A DNA stretch of 64,000 nucleotides from Mucilaginibacter aquatilis. Its GTDB lineage: Bacteria; Bacteroidota; Bacteroidia; Sphingobacteriales; Sphingobacteriaceae. Made by a program: the position numbers and the translations under genes. This document shows, one piece after another, positions 37,946 to 47,529 of this stretch. Location of the stretch: assembly GCF_009755275.1 (NCBI RefSeq), contig NZ_WQLA01000001.1:186001-250000 (forward strand), given 5' to 3'. The notes under the pieces were generated by a model. That model was not told where the DNA came from and did no database searches. It saw only the letters and a list, made by a program, of their open reading frames with translations. Position 1 is the stretch's first letter, and every line of letters starts with the position of its first letter.

Positions 37946-39112
37946 CTACTTAGCCGAAAACTTGTAGATAGTAGTGGTTTTGTATGTTTGACCCGGCTTA
38001 AGCTCCGTTGTAGGGAACGATGGCTTGTTTGGTGAATCAGGGAAATGCTGAGTTTCAAGACAAAGCGCTGTACGGTATTCATCTTTAGCACCGCCTTTAA
38101 AATCAACTTTACCGGCCATAAAGTTGCCGCTGTAAAACTGAATTCCTGGCTCATCGGTAAATACTTTCATTACGATGCCGGTTTTATCGCCTTGTAGCGT
38201 AGCAATAGCAGTTTTTAAATCATGCTTGTTTAATACGAAGTTATGATCATAACCGCCGCCATTTTTAATTTGCTCATCTCCTTCGCCAATGCGTGAACCT
38301 ATTTCGGTAGGTTTTCTAAAATCAAAAGGAGTGTTTTGTACGGGTGCAATTTTTCCGGTTGGAATAAGCTTATCATCAACAGCGGTAATGCCGTCTGCAT
38401 CTATTTGCAAGGTATGTTTTAAAATTTCGCCGCTGCCAACTCCGTTCAAGTTAAAAAACGAGTGATTGGTTAAGTTGATAACGGTAGCCTTATCAGTGGT
38501 AGCGGTGTAGTGAATTTCAACTGCATTATCATCAGTTAATTTAAAAACTACCGTAGTTTTTAGGTTACCAGGGAATCCTTCTTCGCCATCGGCAGAAGTA
38601 TAGTTAAGCTCAACGGTTTGTCCGTCAACTTGCTTTGCGTCCCATACTTTTGCGTTGAAACCATCTTTACCGCCATGTAAGGTGTTTGGTCCGTTGTTAA
38701 CCGGCAGGCTATACTCTTTACCTTCTAAAGTAAATTTAGCACCGCCAATGCGGTTGCCATACCGGCCAATGGTAGCACCAAAAAAGTTAGGTTTTTCTGA
38801 TTGAAAGCCGTCCAGACCAGCCGGACCGGCAATAACGTCAACCATTTTGCCGCTTTTATCGGGCACAAGTAAGCTTACAAGGCGGCCACCATAATTGGTA
38901 ATTGCGGCTTCAACGCCTTTACTGTTTTTAAGCGTAAATAATTTTACTTCTTTTCCGTCAACGGATTTTTCAAAATCTTTGGCCACAGGAAGCTGCGCTG
39001 CAGCGGTACTGTCTGTCATGTTGGTTTCTGTTTTTTGGGTTGATTGATTACAGGCGGCCAAAGATAGTAATCCGGCGGCAAGCATAGCGGCGTAAAAGCC
39101 TTTGTTTTTCAT
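37946..39112 (-). CDS. Galactose mutarotase (aldose 1-epimerase) lipoprotein
   Basis: The 388-residue precursor begins MKNKGFYAAMLAAGLLSLAAC (ATG at 39112; a second ATG at 39121 adds three residues), an SPII signal, so the enzyme is lipid-anchored in the periplasm. Galactose-mutarotase features are AAITNYGGRLVSLLVPDK, FFGATIGRYGNRI, NTLHGGKDGF (His), INLTNHSFFNL (His) and the late Glu-containing LETQHFPDS. It interconverts alpha and beta sugar anomers. It precedes the esterase gene, separated by a terminator, and follows the GH26 gene. Confidence 0.9.
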   Translation of the reverse strand: MKNKGFYAAMLAAGLLSLAACNQSTQKTETNMTDSTAAAQLPVAKDFEKSVDGKEVKLFTLKNSKGVEAAITNYGGRLVSLLVPDKSGKMVDVIAGPAGLDGFQSEKPNFFGATIGRYGNRIGGAKFTLEGKEYSLPVNNGPNTLHGGKDGFNAKVWDAKQVDGQTVELNYTSADGEEGFPGNLKTTVVFKLTDDNAVEIHYTATTDKATVINLTNHSFFNLNGVGSGEILKHTLQIDADGITAVDDKLIPTGKIAPVQNTPFDFRKPTEIGSRIGEGDEQIKNGGGYDHNFVLNKHDLKTAIATLQGDKTGIVMKVFTDEPGIQFYSGNFMAGKVDFKGGAKDEYRTALCLETQHFPDSPNKPSFPTTELKPGQTYKTTTIYKFSAK

Positions 39113-39240
39113 ATTGATCATAACTGGTTTGTTTGGGTTGGTTTAGTTTGATGTATGTTACCTGCACCTGTGCAAGATTTAATATTGCGGCCTAAAGTGT
39201 GCAAAAAAAACAGCATTAGCAATAATGGTCTCATCAACAT

Positions 39241-40392
39241 TTAATCATTTCGTCTCAAATTTTTATTGTACCGCTGCTGGTGCTGCGGGCCATACACAGT
39301 AAGTGGCGTCAGCTTGTCCTGAAACAATACACTATCACTTCTATAAAACTCTAAAAAATCGGATGCACTACCCTGCCCGGGAAAAGGTGCATAATAATGT
39401 TCCGGACCATTATTGCGCCAAATTAAAACGTAAGAAAGCTGCTTGTATTCTGATAGCAAAGGCAACAGTTGCTTTGTCCACCAGGTTGTATCAGGTATAC
39501 CCTGGTAACCGGTTTCGGCAATTGCTGTTAACTTCTTATGCTCAATTGCCGCCTGCTGCATAATATCAAGCTGCCGTTTCATATGGGTTTGATAGGTATC
39601 TGCACTATCAAGCTGGTAGCGGTCAAAACTCAGTATATCTACATATTCATCTCCGGGATAACGGCCCATCATTTCCCAATCGGTGTAAAAATCGGCGGCC
39701 GAGTAAACCGTAATAAGGTTATGCAGATGCTTCTCGTTACGCAAATAATTAACGGTAAATTGCCATAGCAGCGCAAAGTCATCAGGTGTACCATTATCAT
39801 AACCCCACCAAAACCAATTCCCCGTAAGCTCATGAAACGGCCTTAATAATAAAGGTATTGGTTCACCGGCCGAGCCACGCAACGTGCCAAGATATTTGGC
39901 GGCGCGGTTTAACCAGGTTAAATAAACCTCGTGATGGGTGCCGCCCGGTAAAAGTTGTTTTAAAATAACAGCTGATGTATCCCATGATGTTTTTAAGGTA
40001 AAGGGGTTGTTCATGTGCCAGCAAAAAGTGTTTATACCGCCACGTTCGTAAGCCTGGCGCACAAGCCTTGCCTGGGTGGTAAAAGGAATTTGATTAATGT
40101 CCCACAAGCTGTCAAGCTCTATTCCCGACAAGTCCCAGCCGTAAACCGCAGGATAGACGCCCGTTACGTTTTTCACGTCAGAGCTGTCTTTCAGTTTCCA
40201 GTTTACACCGTATGCAGTATCATCATGATGGCCAAACATTACGCCGTTGCCAGCCATTTTTTGCATACTGTTAAACAAGTATTTGGTTTCGGGTGTGGCA
40301 AGTGAGTCAGACGGCATAATGCTTTGTGCCTTAGCTAAATTTAACATACCCATAATCAGCAAAATACCAAAGGCTTGTAGTTTGAAAAACAT
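39241..40392 (-). CDS. GH26 endo-beta-1,4-mannanase, secreted
   Basis: The 383-residue precursor has a signal peptide (cut after LAKAQ). GH26 motifs: HDDTAYG near residue 56-62, WHMNNP at 125-130, RPFHELTGNWFWWG with the acid/base Glu188, and IAETGYQG with the nucleophile Glu293; the TIM-barrel length is right. It would hydrolyse mannan or glucomannan at the cell surface or in the periplasm. No CBM. The mutarotase and acetyl-esterase genes lie downstream on the same strand. Confidence 0.93.
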   Translation of the reverse strand: MFFKLQAFGILLIMGMLNLAKAQSIMPSDSLATPETKYLFNSMQKMAGNGVMFGHHDDTAYGVNWKLKDSSDVKNVTGVYPAVYGWDLSGIELDSLWDINQIPFTTQARLVRQAYERGGINTFCWHMNNPFTLKTSWDTSAVILKQLLPGGTHHEVYLTWLNRAAKYLGTLRGSAGEPIPLLLRPFHELTGNWFWWGYDNGTPDDFALLWQFTVNYLRNEKHLHNLITVYSAADFYTDWEMMGRYPGDEYVDILSFDRYQLDSADTYQTHMKRQLDIMQQAAIEHKKLTAIAETGYQGIPDTTWWTKQLLPLLSEYKQLSYVLIWRNNGPEHYYAPFPGQGSASDFLEFYRSDSVLFQDKLTPLTVYGPQHQQRYNKNLRRND

Positions 40393-40497
40393 TAAATCAA
40401 ATATGGAGTTTTTAAAAAGTTTTTACATTGCCCGAACATAACTTTAGGGCAATTTTTAGGTTAGTTAAAAATATGATGTAATTTTACGGCCTCTTAA

Positions 40498-41307
40498 ATG
40501 GATCAACAAAACAGCACATCTGCCGAGCTACCAAAGGCCGAGCCATCAATTTTTAAAGGATTTAAGCAATTCTTTATTGATGTTTATGATGTATTTCGCT
40601 TCATATTCCGCTTCTTTAAAGAAGTGTTTGCACCGCCGTATGAATTCAGGGAGCTGATAAAACAATGCTGGGAAGTGGGTGTACGCTCCTTACTGCTTAT
40701 AACTGTAACAGGTTTCATTGTAGGCTTAATATTCACTAAACAATCAAGACCATCGTTACTGCAATTTGGTGCAACTTCATGGATTCCGTCTTTGGTTTCC
40801 ATAGCTATTATGCGTGCCCTTGCTCCGTTGGTTACAGCGCTTATCAGCGCCGGACGCGTAGGTTCCAGTATTGGTGCCGAGCTTGGCTCAATGCGCGTAA
40901 CTGAGCAAATTGATGCCATGGAAGTATCAGGAACGCATCCATTTAAATACCTGGTTTGTATGCGTACGCTTGCCACTACAATTGCAATCCCACTGCTATC
41001 GGTATATAATGGTTTAATTGCCATGCTTGGCGGTTATTTGAACGTTTACGTTAACGAGGGTACCAGTTTTACAACTTATGTTCAGCAGTTTTTTCAGCCT
41101 TTAGGATATATCGACTTCTTTTCATCACTAGCTAAAGCAACCATCTTTGGTTTTACCATTGGTATTGTGGGAAGCTATAAGGGCTGGAACTCATCAAGCG
41201 GTACAGCTGGTGTAGGTAAAGCAGCTAACTCCGCAGTGGTAACGGCCATGTTCCTGGTGTTTATTGAGGAAGTAATTATTGTACAAATAACCGGCTGGTT
41301 CCGCTAA
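40498..41307 (+). CDS. mlaE: MlaE-family ABC transporter permease
   Basis: The 269-residue inner-membrane protein has five to six helices and MlaE landmarks: LITVTGFIVGLIFTKQ, PLVTALISAGRVGSSIGAELGSMRVTEQIDAMEV (the conserved cytoplasmic coupling segment, slightly more than quoted here), and the late FLVFIEEVIIVQI. With the next two genes it forms a phospholipid (Mla-type) transporter between outer and inner membranes. Eleven bases separate it from the ATPase gene. A charged Gln/Lys-rich N-terminal tail of about 40 residues precedes the first helix. Confidence 0.94.
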   Translation: MDQQNSTSAELPKAEPSIFKGFKQFFIDVYDVFRFIFRFFKEVFAPPYEFRELIKQCWEVGVRSLLLITVTGFIVGLIFTKQSRPSLLQFGATSWIPSLVSIAIMRALAPLVTALISAGRVGSSIGAELGSMRVTEQIDAMEVSGTHPFKYLVCMRTLATTIAIPLLSVYNGLIAMLGGYLNVYVNEGTSFTTYVQQFFQPLGYIDFFSSLAKATIFGFTIGIVGSYKGWNSSSGTAGVGKAANSAVVTAMFLVFIEEVIIVQITGWFR

Positions 41308-41318
41308 ACAAATAAGAA

Positions 41319-42092
41319 ATGGGAAAGCAACACCACGCCATAGATTACAACGAGAAAGTGATAAGCATAAAGGGTTTAACAAAATCCTTTGGCAGCTATC
41401 ACGTGCTTCGCGGTATAGATCTCGACTTGTTTAAAAACGAAAACCTTGTTGTTTTAGGTCGCTCGGGTACAGGTAAGTCTGTTTTAATTAAAATAATATC
41501 AGGTCTACTTAGGGCCGATGTCGGGCAGGTAAGCGTATTGGGCAACGAAGTGGTTGGCATAAGCACCCGCGATTTGCAGGAACTCAGGCGCCGTATAGGT
41601 TTTTCGTTTCAAAACAGTGCGTTGTATGACAGTATGACTGTGCGCAAAAATCTGGAGTTTCCATTGGTGCGTAACCAAAAGAACTTAAAGCGTAAGGAAA
41701 TTGACAGTATGGTTGAGCGGGTGCTTGAAGCAGTTGGTTTAAAGCAAACCATCAATCAAATGCCTGCGGAGCTATCGGGCGGTCAGCGTAAGCGCATTGG
41801 CATAGCCCGTACCTTAATTTTACGGCCCGAAATAATGCTGTATGATGAGCCTACGGCCGGTCTAGACCCCATCACATCGATGGAAATAAATAATTTAATT
41901 AACAGCGTGCAGGAGCGCTTTAATACATCATCTATCATCATCACCCATGACCTTACCTGCGCTAAGGCGGTTGGCGACAGGGTGGCAATGCTTTTAGATG
42001 GACAGTTTCAGCGCCAGGGTGCGTTTGAAGAGGTTTTTGATACTGATGATGTGCGCGTGAAACAGTTTTACGACTATAACTTTACCGATTGA
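41319..42092 (+). CDS. mlaF: Mla-type ABC transporter ATP-binding protein
   Basis: The 257-residue ATPase has Walker A GRSGTGKS (about residue 49-56), signature LSGGQRKR, Walker B EIMLYDEP and the switch histidine in IITHD. It powers the MlaE permease. Five-base gap to the MCE gene; same operon. Confidence 0.95.
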   Translation: MGKQHHAIDYNEKVISIKGLTKSFGSYHVLRGIDLDLFKNENLVVLGRSGTGKSVLIKIISGLLRADVGQVSVLGNEVVGISTRDLQELRRRIGFSFQNSALYDSMTVRKNLEFPLVRNQKNLKRKEIDSMVERVLEAVGLKQTINQMPAELSGGQRKRIGIARTLILRPEIMLYDEPTAGLDPITSMEINNLINSVQERFNTSSIIITHDLTCAKAVGDRVAMLLDGQFQRQGAFEEVFDTDDVRVKQFYDYNFTD

Positions 42093-42096
42093 TATA

Positions 42097-43089
42097 ATGG
42101 AATTAAAAGAAAATAAGTATGCTTTTTGGGTAGGCCTGTTTATAGCAGCAGGTGTGCTCATTTTTGTTGTAGGCATATTCACTTTAGGCAACCAGCAAAA
42201 AAGCTTTAACGATGGTTTGCACCTGCGTGCCCGTTTTGCAAACGTATCGGGGTTAATAAAAGGTAACAACGTTTGGTTTTCGGGTGTAAAGGTAGGTACT
42301 ATTAAAAAAATCACCTTTAGCGGTATTAACCAGGTTGATGTTGATTTTAATGTAGACCCATCAATTCAGCAATACATTCATAAAGATGCCGTAGCAGAGA
42401 TAAGTTCTGAAGGGTTTATTGGCAACAAAATTATAGCTATTGATGGTGGTACCCCTTCCGCGCCGGTAATTGAAAACGGAACGCTCATGAACTCAAAAGG
42501 TATGCTCAATACCGACGAGATTATGAAGACGTTTCAAAAGAACAATCAAAACCTTGTATCAATTACCACCGACTTTAAAACCCTGGCTAAAAATATGGTT
42601 GAGGGCAAAGGCTTAGCAGGCTCTTTACTGGCCGACTCGGCATTGGCTTTACAATTCAGAACTGTTGTGGCCAACCTGCAAAGCACAACCTTGCGCACGT
42701 CACAAATGGCTAATGAGCTTAACCGCTTTGGGGTAAAAATGAATACCAAAGGTGGCCTTGCCGATAAAATGCTTACCGACACAGCTGTATTTGCCAAACT
42801 ACAGCAATCAGCCAATCAATTGCAGGAAGCAACAGCTAACGCCGGTGTACTTACAGACAATTTAAATAAAGCAAGTGCCAAGCTAAACAGCACTGATAAC
42901 CCTATGGGTGCATTGCTTAACGATCAAAAATCGGCAGAAGAATTAAAAAGCATGCTTCACTATCTTAACGAAAGTTCCATTAAGTTGAATGACGACCTTG
43001 AAGCTGTTCAGCATAACTTTTTGTTGAGAGGCTTTTTCAAAAAACGCGAAAAAGAGGAGAAGAAAGCTCAGGAAGCTCCAAAAAAATAA
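42097..43089 (+). CDS. mlaD: MCE-domain (MlaD) lipid-transport protein
   Basis: The 330-residue protein has one N-terminal transmembrane anchor (YAFWVGLFIAAGVLIFVVGIF) and an MCE domain from about residue 35 to 125 (LHLRARFANVSGLIKGNNVWFSGVKVG and GFIGNKIIAIDGG), then a long helical coil, ending in a Lys/Glu-rich tail. It forms the periplasmic ring that carries lipids to the permease. The long helical extension, beyond a plain MlaD, resembles tunnel-forming MCE proteins. Confidence 0.93.
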   Translation: MELKENKYAFWVGLFIAAGVLIFVVGIFTLGNQQKSFNDGLHLRARFANVSGLIKGNNVWFSGVKVGTIKKITFSGINQVDVDFNVDPSIQQYIHKDAVAEISSEGFIGNKIIAIDGGTPSAPVIENGTLMNSKGMLNTDEIMKTFQKNNQNLVSITTDFKTLAKNMVEGKGLAGSLLADSALALQFRTVVANLQSTTLRTSQMANELNRFGVKMNTKGGLADKMLTDTAVFAKLQQSANQLQEATANAGVLTDNLNKASAKLNSTDNPMGALLNDQKSAEELKSMLHYLNESSIKLNDDLEAVQHNFLLRGFFKKREKEEKKAQEAPKK

Positions 43090-43121
43090 TCAAGAATTTT
43101 GGCTTGCTTAAGCCGTATGTT

Positions 43122-43173
43122 ATAAAGCAATGTTGCATTTTGTTATCTAAATGCAACATTGCTTTATTTTTTG
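43122..43173 (+). terminator. Terminator of the Mla operon
   Basis: A perfect 19-bp stem (43122-43140 with 43149-43167) with an 8-base loop and a T6 tail, 33 bases after the mlaD stop. Confidence 0.93.
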
Positions 43174-43222
43174 CGTATAGGTGAATAAATAATTAACGCA
43201 AAGAAAAAAACAGCATTGAGCC

Positions 43223-43990
43223 ATGTTACTCGATTTTAGTGAGAAAACCGTACTTATAACCGGCGGTTCGCGCGGTATAGGTAAAGCTTGCGCAATGCTG
43301 TTTGCATCGTTAAATGCAGACGTTATAATTACTTATAACAAAAATCTGGATGATGCCGAAAGGACAATCACCCAACTCCCACACCGAGGTAATCACGCAC
43401 TGTACCAGTTAGACCAAAGTAAACCTAAATGCGTACAACGTTTCTTTGATAAATTTTTAGATCATTACCCGCAACTGGATGTGTTGGTGAACAATGCAGG
43501 TATATATCTGGAGCACAAAATAGAAGAAATTGAATTTGATGAATGGCAGCACACCTGGCAAGACACTATAAATACCAACCTAAACGGCGTAGCAAACCTG
43601 TGTTATTTTGCCTCTAGGCAAATGATGCATCAGGGAGGCGGTAAAATAATCAATATATCATCGCGCGGGGCTTTCCGGGGCGAACCAAATCATCCGGCTT
43701 ATGCTGCAAGTAAGGCGGGCCTCAATGCCATGAGCCAGTCTTTAGCAGTTAGCCTTGCGCCAAGTAATATTAGTGTGCACATCATAGCACCAGGCTTTGT
43801 TGAAACAGATATGACAGCTTCCATACTGAATGCAGATGAAGGGGAAGAAATTAAAAAGCAAAGTCCCTTTAACCGCGTGGCCGCAACAGACGAGGTAGCT
43901 CGCCTGGCAGCTGTTTATGCCTCGGAAGGGTTTGAGTTTACAAGTGGCGGTATAATAGATATAAACGGAGCTTCCTATTTAAGAACATAA
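43223..43990 (+). CDS. Short-chain dehydrogenase/reductase, FabG-like
   Basis: The 255-residue SDR has LITGGSRGIGKA, LVNNAGIYLEH, NISSRGAFRG with catalytic Ser and YAASKAGLN with the Tyr-Lys pair near residues 157-161, and a C-terminal substrate loop ending IIDINGASYL. Typical NAD(P)-dependent ketoacyl-reductase-like fold. It has its own terminator-separated transcript and no acyl-carrier context, so substrate is open. Confidence 0.9.
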   Translation: MLLDFSEKTVLITGGSRGIGKACAMLFASLNADVIITYNKNLDDAERTITQLPHRGNHALYQLDQSKPKCVQRFFDKFLDHYPQLDVLVNNAGIYLEHKIEEIEFDEWQHTWQDTINTNLNGVANLCYFASRQMMHQGGGKIINISSRGAFRGEPNHPAYAASKAGLNAMSQSLAVSLAPSNISVHIIAPGFVETDMTASILNADEGEEIKKQSPFNRVAATDEVARLAAVYASEGFEFTSGGIIDINGASYLRT

Positions 43991-44035
43991 AGCACGCACT
44001 TCATCACACCTTCAAAGCATATATACAACCAAGGC

Positions 44036-44575
44036 CTAGCTTATTAGGGAGTGTTTAATACCATCAAATATACTTTCAAAAAACGTAGGGATACTAAGTC
44101 CGTTACTATGATTAAAGTATATAAAAATTATAAGCACTATGGCTGCAATAATAATAAGACGCTTAAACAAGTAGCCAATAAATACAATTGCTAAAGGAAT
44201 AACAACAAGCCACATCCAGCTAATCTTCCATGGGCTTAGCTTTTCCCCTCGTTTAAAAATGTAATAAAGCACCGAGTATGAACCCGACTCATTCCGATGC
44301 TTTACATACATAAAGGTTGATTTTTGAAGCTTTTGGCGATAAAAACCCGTACCATTTTGAAAATTAAGCTCGTACTGGAAGCCGTTGATTGTGAAGGCAA
44401 ACTTACCGTTAACATTTTCCTGTATTTGTTCAAGCGAATCGGTAGCAACAATGGCTACCTCATTTTGCGCAAACGGGTTTTCCTTTACAACAAACTTTTT
44501 GATGCTAACCGTATCAGCTACGGCAACCACCACCGATGTAGTAAGCAAAATAACAGCCAAGAGAAGCTTTTTCAT
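44036..44575 (-). CDS. Small membrane protein of unknown function, 179 residues
   Basis: From ATG at 44575 it reads MKKLLLAVILLTTSVVVAVAD, a signal-like segment, then a beta-rich extracytoplasmic part and two C-terminal transmembrane helices (WLVVIPLAIVFIGYLF, LIIIAAIVLIIFIYF). The longer frame up to 44686 is not favoured. It is 26 bases downstream of the TspO gene on the same strand, so it likely belongs to that operon. Family unknown. Confidence 0.7.
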   Translation of the reverse strand: MKKLLLAVILLTTSVVVAVADTVSIKKFVVKENPFAQNEVAIVATDSLEQIQENVNGKFAFTINGFQYELNFQNGTGFYRQKLQKSTFMYVKHRNESGSYSVLYYIFKRGEKLSPWKISWMWLVVIPLAIVFIGYLFKRLIIIAAIVLIIFIYFNHSNGLSIPTFFESIFDGIKHSLIS

Positions 44576-44601
44576 TTTTAATATGTAAACCTGCAACGGG
44601 T

Positions 44602-45114
44602 TTATGATTGCCCGTTTAGCAGGTAAATATAAAAATTTAATACCGACGCAAAGCTTACCCACAACAAATATGGAAATAAGAGCCACGCAGCCGGTTTACT
44701 AAATTTTAAAAAGTAATACATATTGGCAATGATGCTTAACCACAATAACGCTATTACCACCAAACCACCAAGAATTTGGTGCATACCAAAGAAAACGAAT
44801 GACCAAGAAAAGTTTAAGGCCAATTGAATAACATAAACGAAAACCGCTGTACCAAATGCTTGGTGAAGATGCCGGTTTTTCCAAACTAGCCAGGCTGCAA
44901 TGGCAATAAGCAGGTACAGTGTTGTCCAAACAGGGGCGAACAGCCAGTTGGGTGGATTAAAGGATGGTTTGGTTAGCGTTGCATACCATCCGGATATTTC
45001 GGGCCGGGTAAACATGGAAGCTGTAAAGGCAATACCCTCGGTTATTAAGATGCTTAATATTAAAGCCAGCCATTTACCTGCGCCGGGCTTTTGCTGTACA
45101 TACAAAGTAGCCAT
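44602..45114 (-). CDS. tspO: TspO/MBR family tryptophan-rich sensory protein
   Basis: The 170-residue five-helix membrane protein shows GWYATLTKPSFNPPNW, FAPVWTTLYLL, LNFSWSFVFFG and other Trp-rich helix motifs typical of TspO (about 160 residues). It binds porphyrins or cholesterol-like ligands and is linked to redox or stress signalling. It sits 46 bases downstream of a hybrid histidine kinase gene, in the same orientation, and upstream of a small membrane protein. Confidence 0.92.
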   Translation of the reverse strand: MATLYVQQKPGAGKWLALILSILITEGIAFTASMFTRPEISGWYATLTKPSFNPPNWLFAPVWTTLYLLIAIAAWLVWKNRHLHQAFGTAVFVYVIQLALNFSWSFVFFGMHQILGGLVVIALLWLSIIANMYYFLKFSKPAAWLLFPYLLWVSFASVLNFYIYLLNGQS

Positions 45115-45160
45115 GCACTTTTAACAAACAAACAGCAAATAGGTTGATGGTGATAAAATG

Positions 45161-47359
45161 CTATGATACGCCTGCAAGAGCCTCGTAAAGCTTTTCTATC
45201 TCAATAGGCTTGCGCAAAAAGCCGTTAAAATAGGTATTATACTCTTGATGATGCTCGGCGGTAACATCGGCAGTTAAAGCAAAAATAGGTGTATGTGTAT
45301 TGGGGTTATGATTATTGCGAATATGAATGGTTGCATCAAAACCGTTCATTTCGGGCATGTGTATGTCCATTAAAATAAAATCAAACGTTTTATTAGCCGC
45401 CTTTTCAATAGCATCTACCCCGTTTATAGCGTGCTCAGCAGTAACACCCCAATTTGATAACAGCTTACGTGCTACCATTGCATTAATCATATTATCATCG
45501 GCCAGTAGCGCAACCTTGTTTTGTAAACGGTTTAGCTGCTTGCCCCTATCTGCCTTTTTAATACCGGCTTTTTTTAACCGCAGCTCAAAGTAAAAGCACG
45601 ACCCTTTTCCAACAACGCTGGTGAAGTGAATATTACTTTGATGAAGTTCAACCAGCTTTTTTACTATCGCCAATCCTAAGCCAGATCCTCCCTGCTTGCG
45701 AGTTGTTACGCTTTTGGGTTGGGTAAAACTATTAAACATTTCGTCAAAAAATTCACTTGGTATACCAACACCAGTATCGGTTACTTTAAATTTTATGGTG
45801 TCAAATTCTCCCGTTGAGTTTACCAGCTTTAAATCCACTGAAACCTTGCCTACGTCGGTAAACTTTATAGCATTACTAATAAGGTTATTTATAATCTGCG
45901 ATATTTTTGCCTCATCAAACTCATAAACCTCTGCTATACGGTCATCTACATGCAAACTGGTTTCAATGCCTTTACTACGGGCCATATTATCATACGTATT
46001 ACTCAAGTTTTTTAATAGCTTAAGTAAGTTTGACGGCCGCTGTTCAAGTTGCATCTTACCTGTATCAAGCTTAGTAAAATCAAGTATATCGTTTATAATT
46101 AAAAGCAGATTATTAGCGGCAAACTTTAAAGAATCAAGTAGTTGCTTATCCTCATCATCAACACGTTCGGCCAGTAGGGAGCTAATGGTAATTACAGCAT
46201 TAAGCGGCGTACGAATTTCATGGCTCATGGTTGAGAGAAAATTCTGCTTTATGGAAGCCGCCTCTTCTGCCCGTTGCTGATTTTGTGTTATACGCTCGCG
46301 CTCCTTATCCATTTGCGCCTGCTTCTCGGTTGATTCAATACGGTTTATCAGCTCATAATTTTCAATTACCTTTTGGGTTTGCGCATTAATAACCGTTTCT
46401 TTTTGATGCAGGTATTGCTCTAAATATTCCAGCGAGCGTTGTGTATCGCCTTCCTGTTTATAAATGCGATACAGCTGATATGATGATTTAAAGCTAGTAT
46501 AAATGATATTGTACTTCGTACTAAATCGAAGTGCCCTGTCAAGCAATTTTTTAGCCCGCTCAAACTGCCCGGTTTTTGTATATAAAGAGCCTAATTTGCA
46601 GTAAACCATTGCCAGGCCAAGCCTCTCGCCCATCTGGTAATGTATATCAAGCGCCTTACGGAAATCGATTTCAGCGGCAGACCAATTTTGCTGGGCAGCG
46701 TATACTTTAGCACGGGCGTATAGTGCAAAGGCCAATCCGCGTATATCACCGCTTTTGGTTTTAATGGAGATTGACTTTCCGGCTATTTTCATGGCCAGTT
46801 GTACTTTATCCATTTTCAAATAAATTCCTGAAAGCGGATTGTAAGCATTGGCAATCAGGTCAATATCTTTAACCTTTTTTGCCGCATCAATAGCCCCAGT
46901 GTATGACCGGATGGCATTTTTACGATCGCCAAAATACTCATAAATAGTACCTAACGATTTTTGCGCACGCGCCTCGTTGTGATAGTCGTTGTGTTTACGG
47001 TAAACTCGTAAGCTATCCATCAGGTTAACCAATCCTAAATGATAGTTATCTGTTTTGTAATAAACGCCTGCAATGTTATACTTAGCATCGGCTATACCGC
47101 GTTCATCATCAAGCTGCTCAAAATATTTGATGGCATCTTTAGCCATACGTAAGGAGCGCTTATACTCTCCTCTTATCATATAAAATAATGATAACAGGTT
47201 TAGGCTTTTACCTATTAGTTGCTTATCATCACGTTTGCGGCTTAAAGCAAGGGCCCGGCCGGCAACAACAATGCTTTGCTTTAAATTATGACCACGACTT
47301 GAATATGCGTTATGTAATAATGACATAACATCATGACTACCCATAAACCTGTCGCTCAT
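45161..47359 (-). CDS. Soluble TPR-containing hybrid histidine kinase with receiver
   Basis: A 732-residue signalling protein. Residues about 35-330 are TPR-like helical repeats; 335-370 form a coiled coil; HisKA has MSHEIRTPLN with phospho-accepting His near 379; the ATPase domain shows NLISNAIKFT, DTGVGIP and GGSGLGLAI; a C-terminal receiver has DFILMDIHMPEMNG with the acceptor Asp near 663 and a Lys near 716. No signal peptide or membrane helix is visible, unlike most TPR kinases of this phylum, so it probably senses a cytosolic partner via TPRs. It is followed by TspO. No DNA-binding output is adjacent. Confidence 0.92.
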   Translation of the reverse strand: MSDRFMGSHDVMSLLHNAYSSRGHNLKQSIVVAGRALALSRKRDDKQLIGKSLNLLSLFYMIRGEYKRSLRMAKDAIKYFEQLDDERGIADAKYNIAGVYYKTDNYHLGLVNLMDSLRVYRKHNDYHNEARAQKSLGTIYEYFGDRKNAIRSYTGAIDAAKKVKDIDLIANAYNPLSGIYLKMDKVQLAMKIAGKSISIKTKSGDIRGLAFALYARAKVYAAQQNWSAAEIDFRKALDIHYQMGERLGLAMVYCKLGSLYTKTGQFERAKKLLDRALRFSTKYNIIYTSFKSSYQLYRIYKQEGDTQRSLEYLEQYLHQKETVINAQTQKVIENYELINRIESTEKQAQMDKERERITQNQQRAEEAASIKQNFLSTMSHEIRTPLNAVITISSLLAERVDDEDKQLLDSLKFAANNLLLIINDILDFTKLDTGKMQLEQRPSNLLKLLKNLSNTYDNMARSKGIETSLHVDDRIAEVYEFDEAKISQIINNLISNAIKFTDVGKVSVDLKLVNSTGEFDTIKFKVTDTGVGIPSEFFDEMFNSFTQPKSVTTRKQGGSGLGLAIVKKLVELHQSNIHFTSVVGKGSCFYFELRLKKAGIKKADRGKQLNRLQNKVALLADDNMINAMVARKLLSNWGVTAEHAINGVDAIEKAANKTFDFILMDIHMPEMNGFDATIHIRNNHNPNTHTPIFALTADVTAEHHQEYNTYFNGFLRKPIEIEKLYEALAGVS

Positions 47360-47513
47360 TTGAAAATTAAAAATTTAAGTCTGTGGTTTTCACAGCAATC
47401 AGAATGCTGTTATACCAAAGTAAATAAATAATATATTATAAGATAAATTATTTAATATATATTTTTTGCTCCAACTGCTGAATATGAAATTATCAAACGG
47501 GCAATAATTGTAC

Positions 47514-47521
47514 TAGATTTG
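47514..47521 (+). promoter_or_regulatory. -7 box (TAGATTTG) before truC
   Basis: Exact TAnnTTTG eight bases before ATG 47530, implying a short or absent leader. No -33 element is clear. Confidence 0.45.
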
Positions 47522-47529
47522 CGCCCCTC

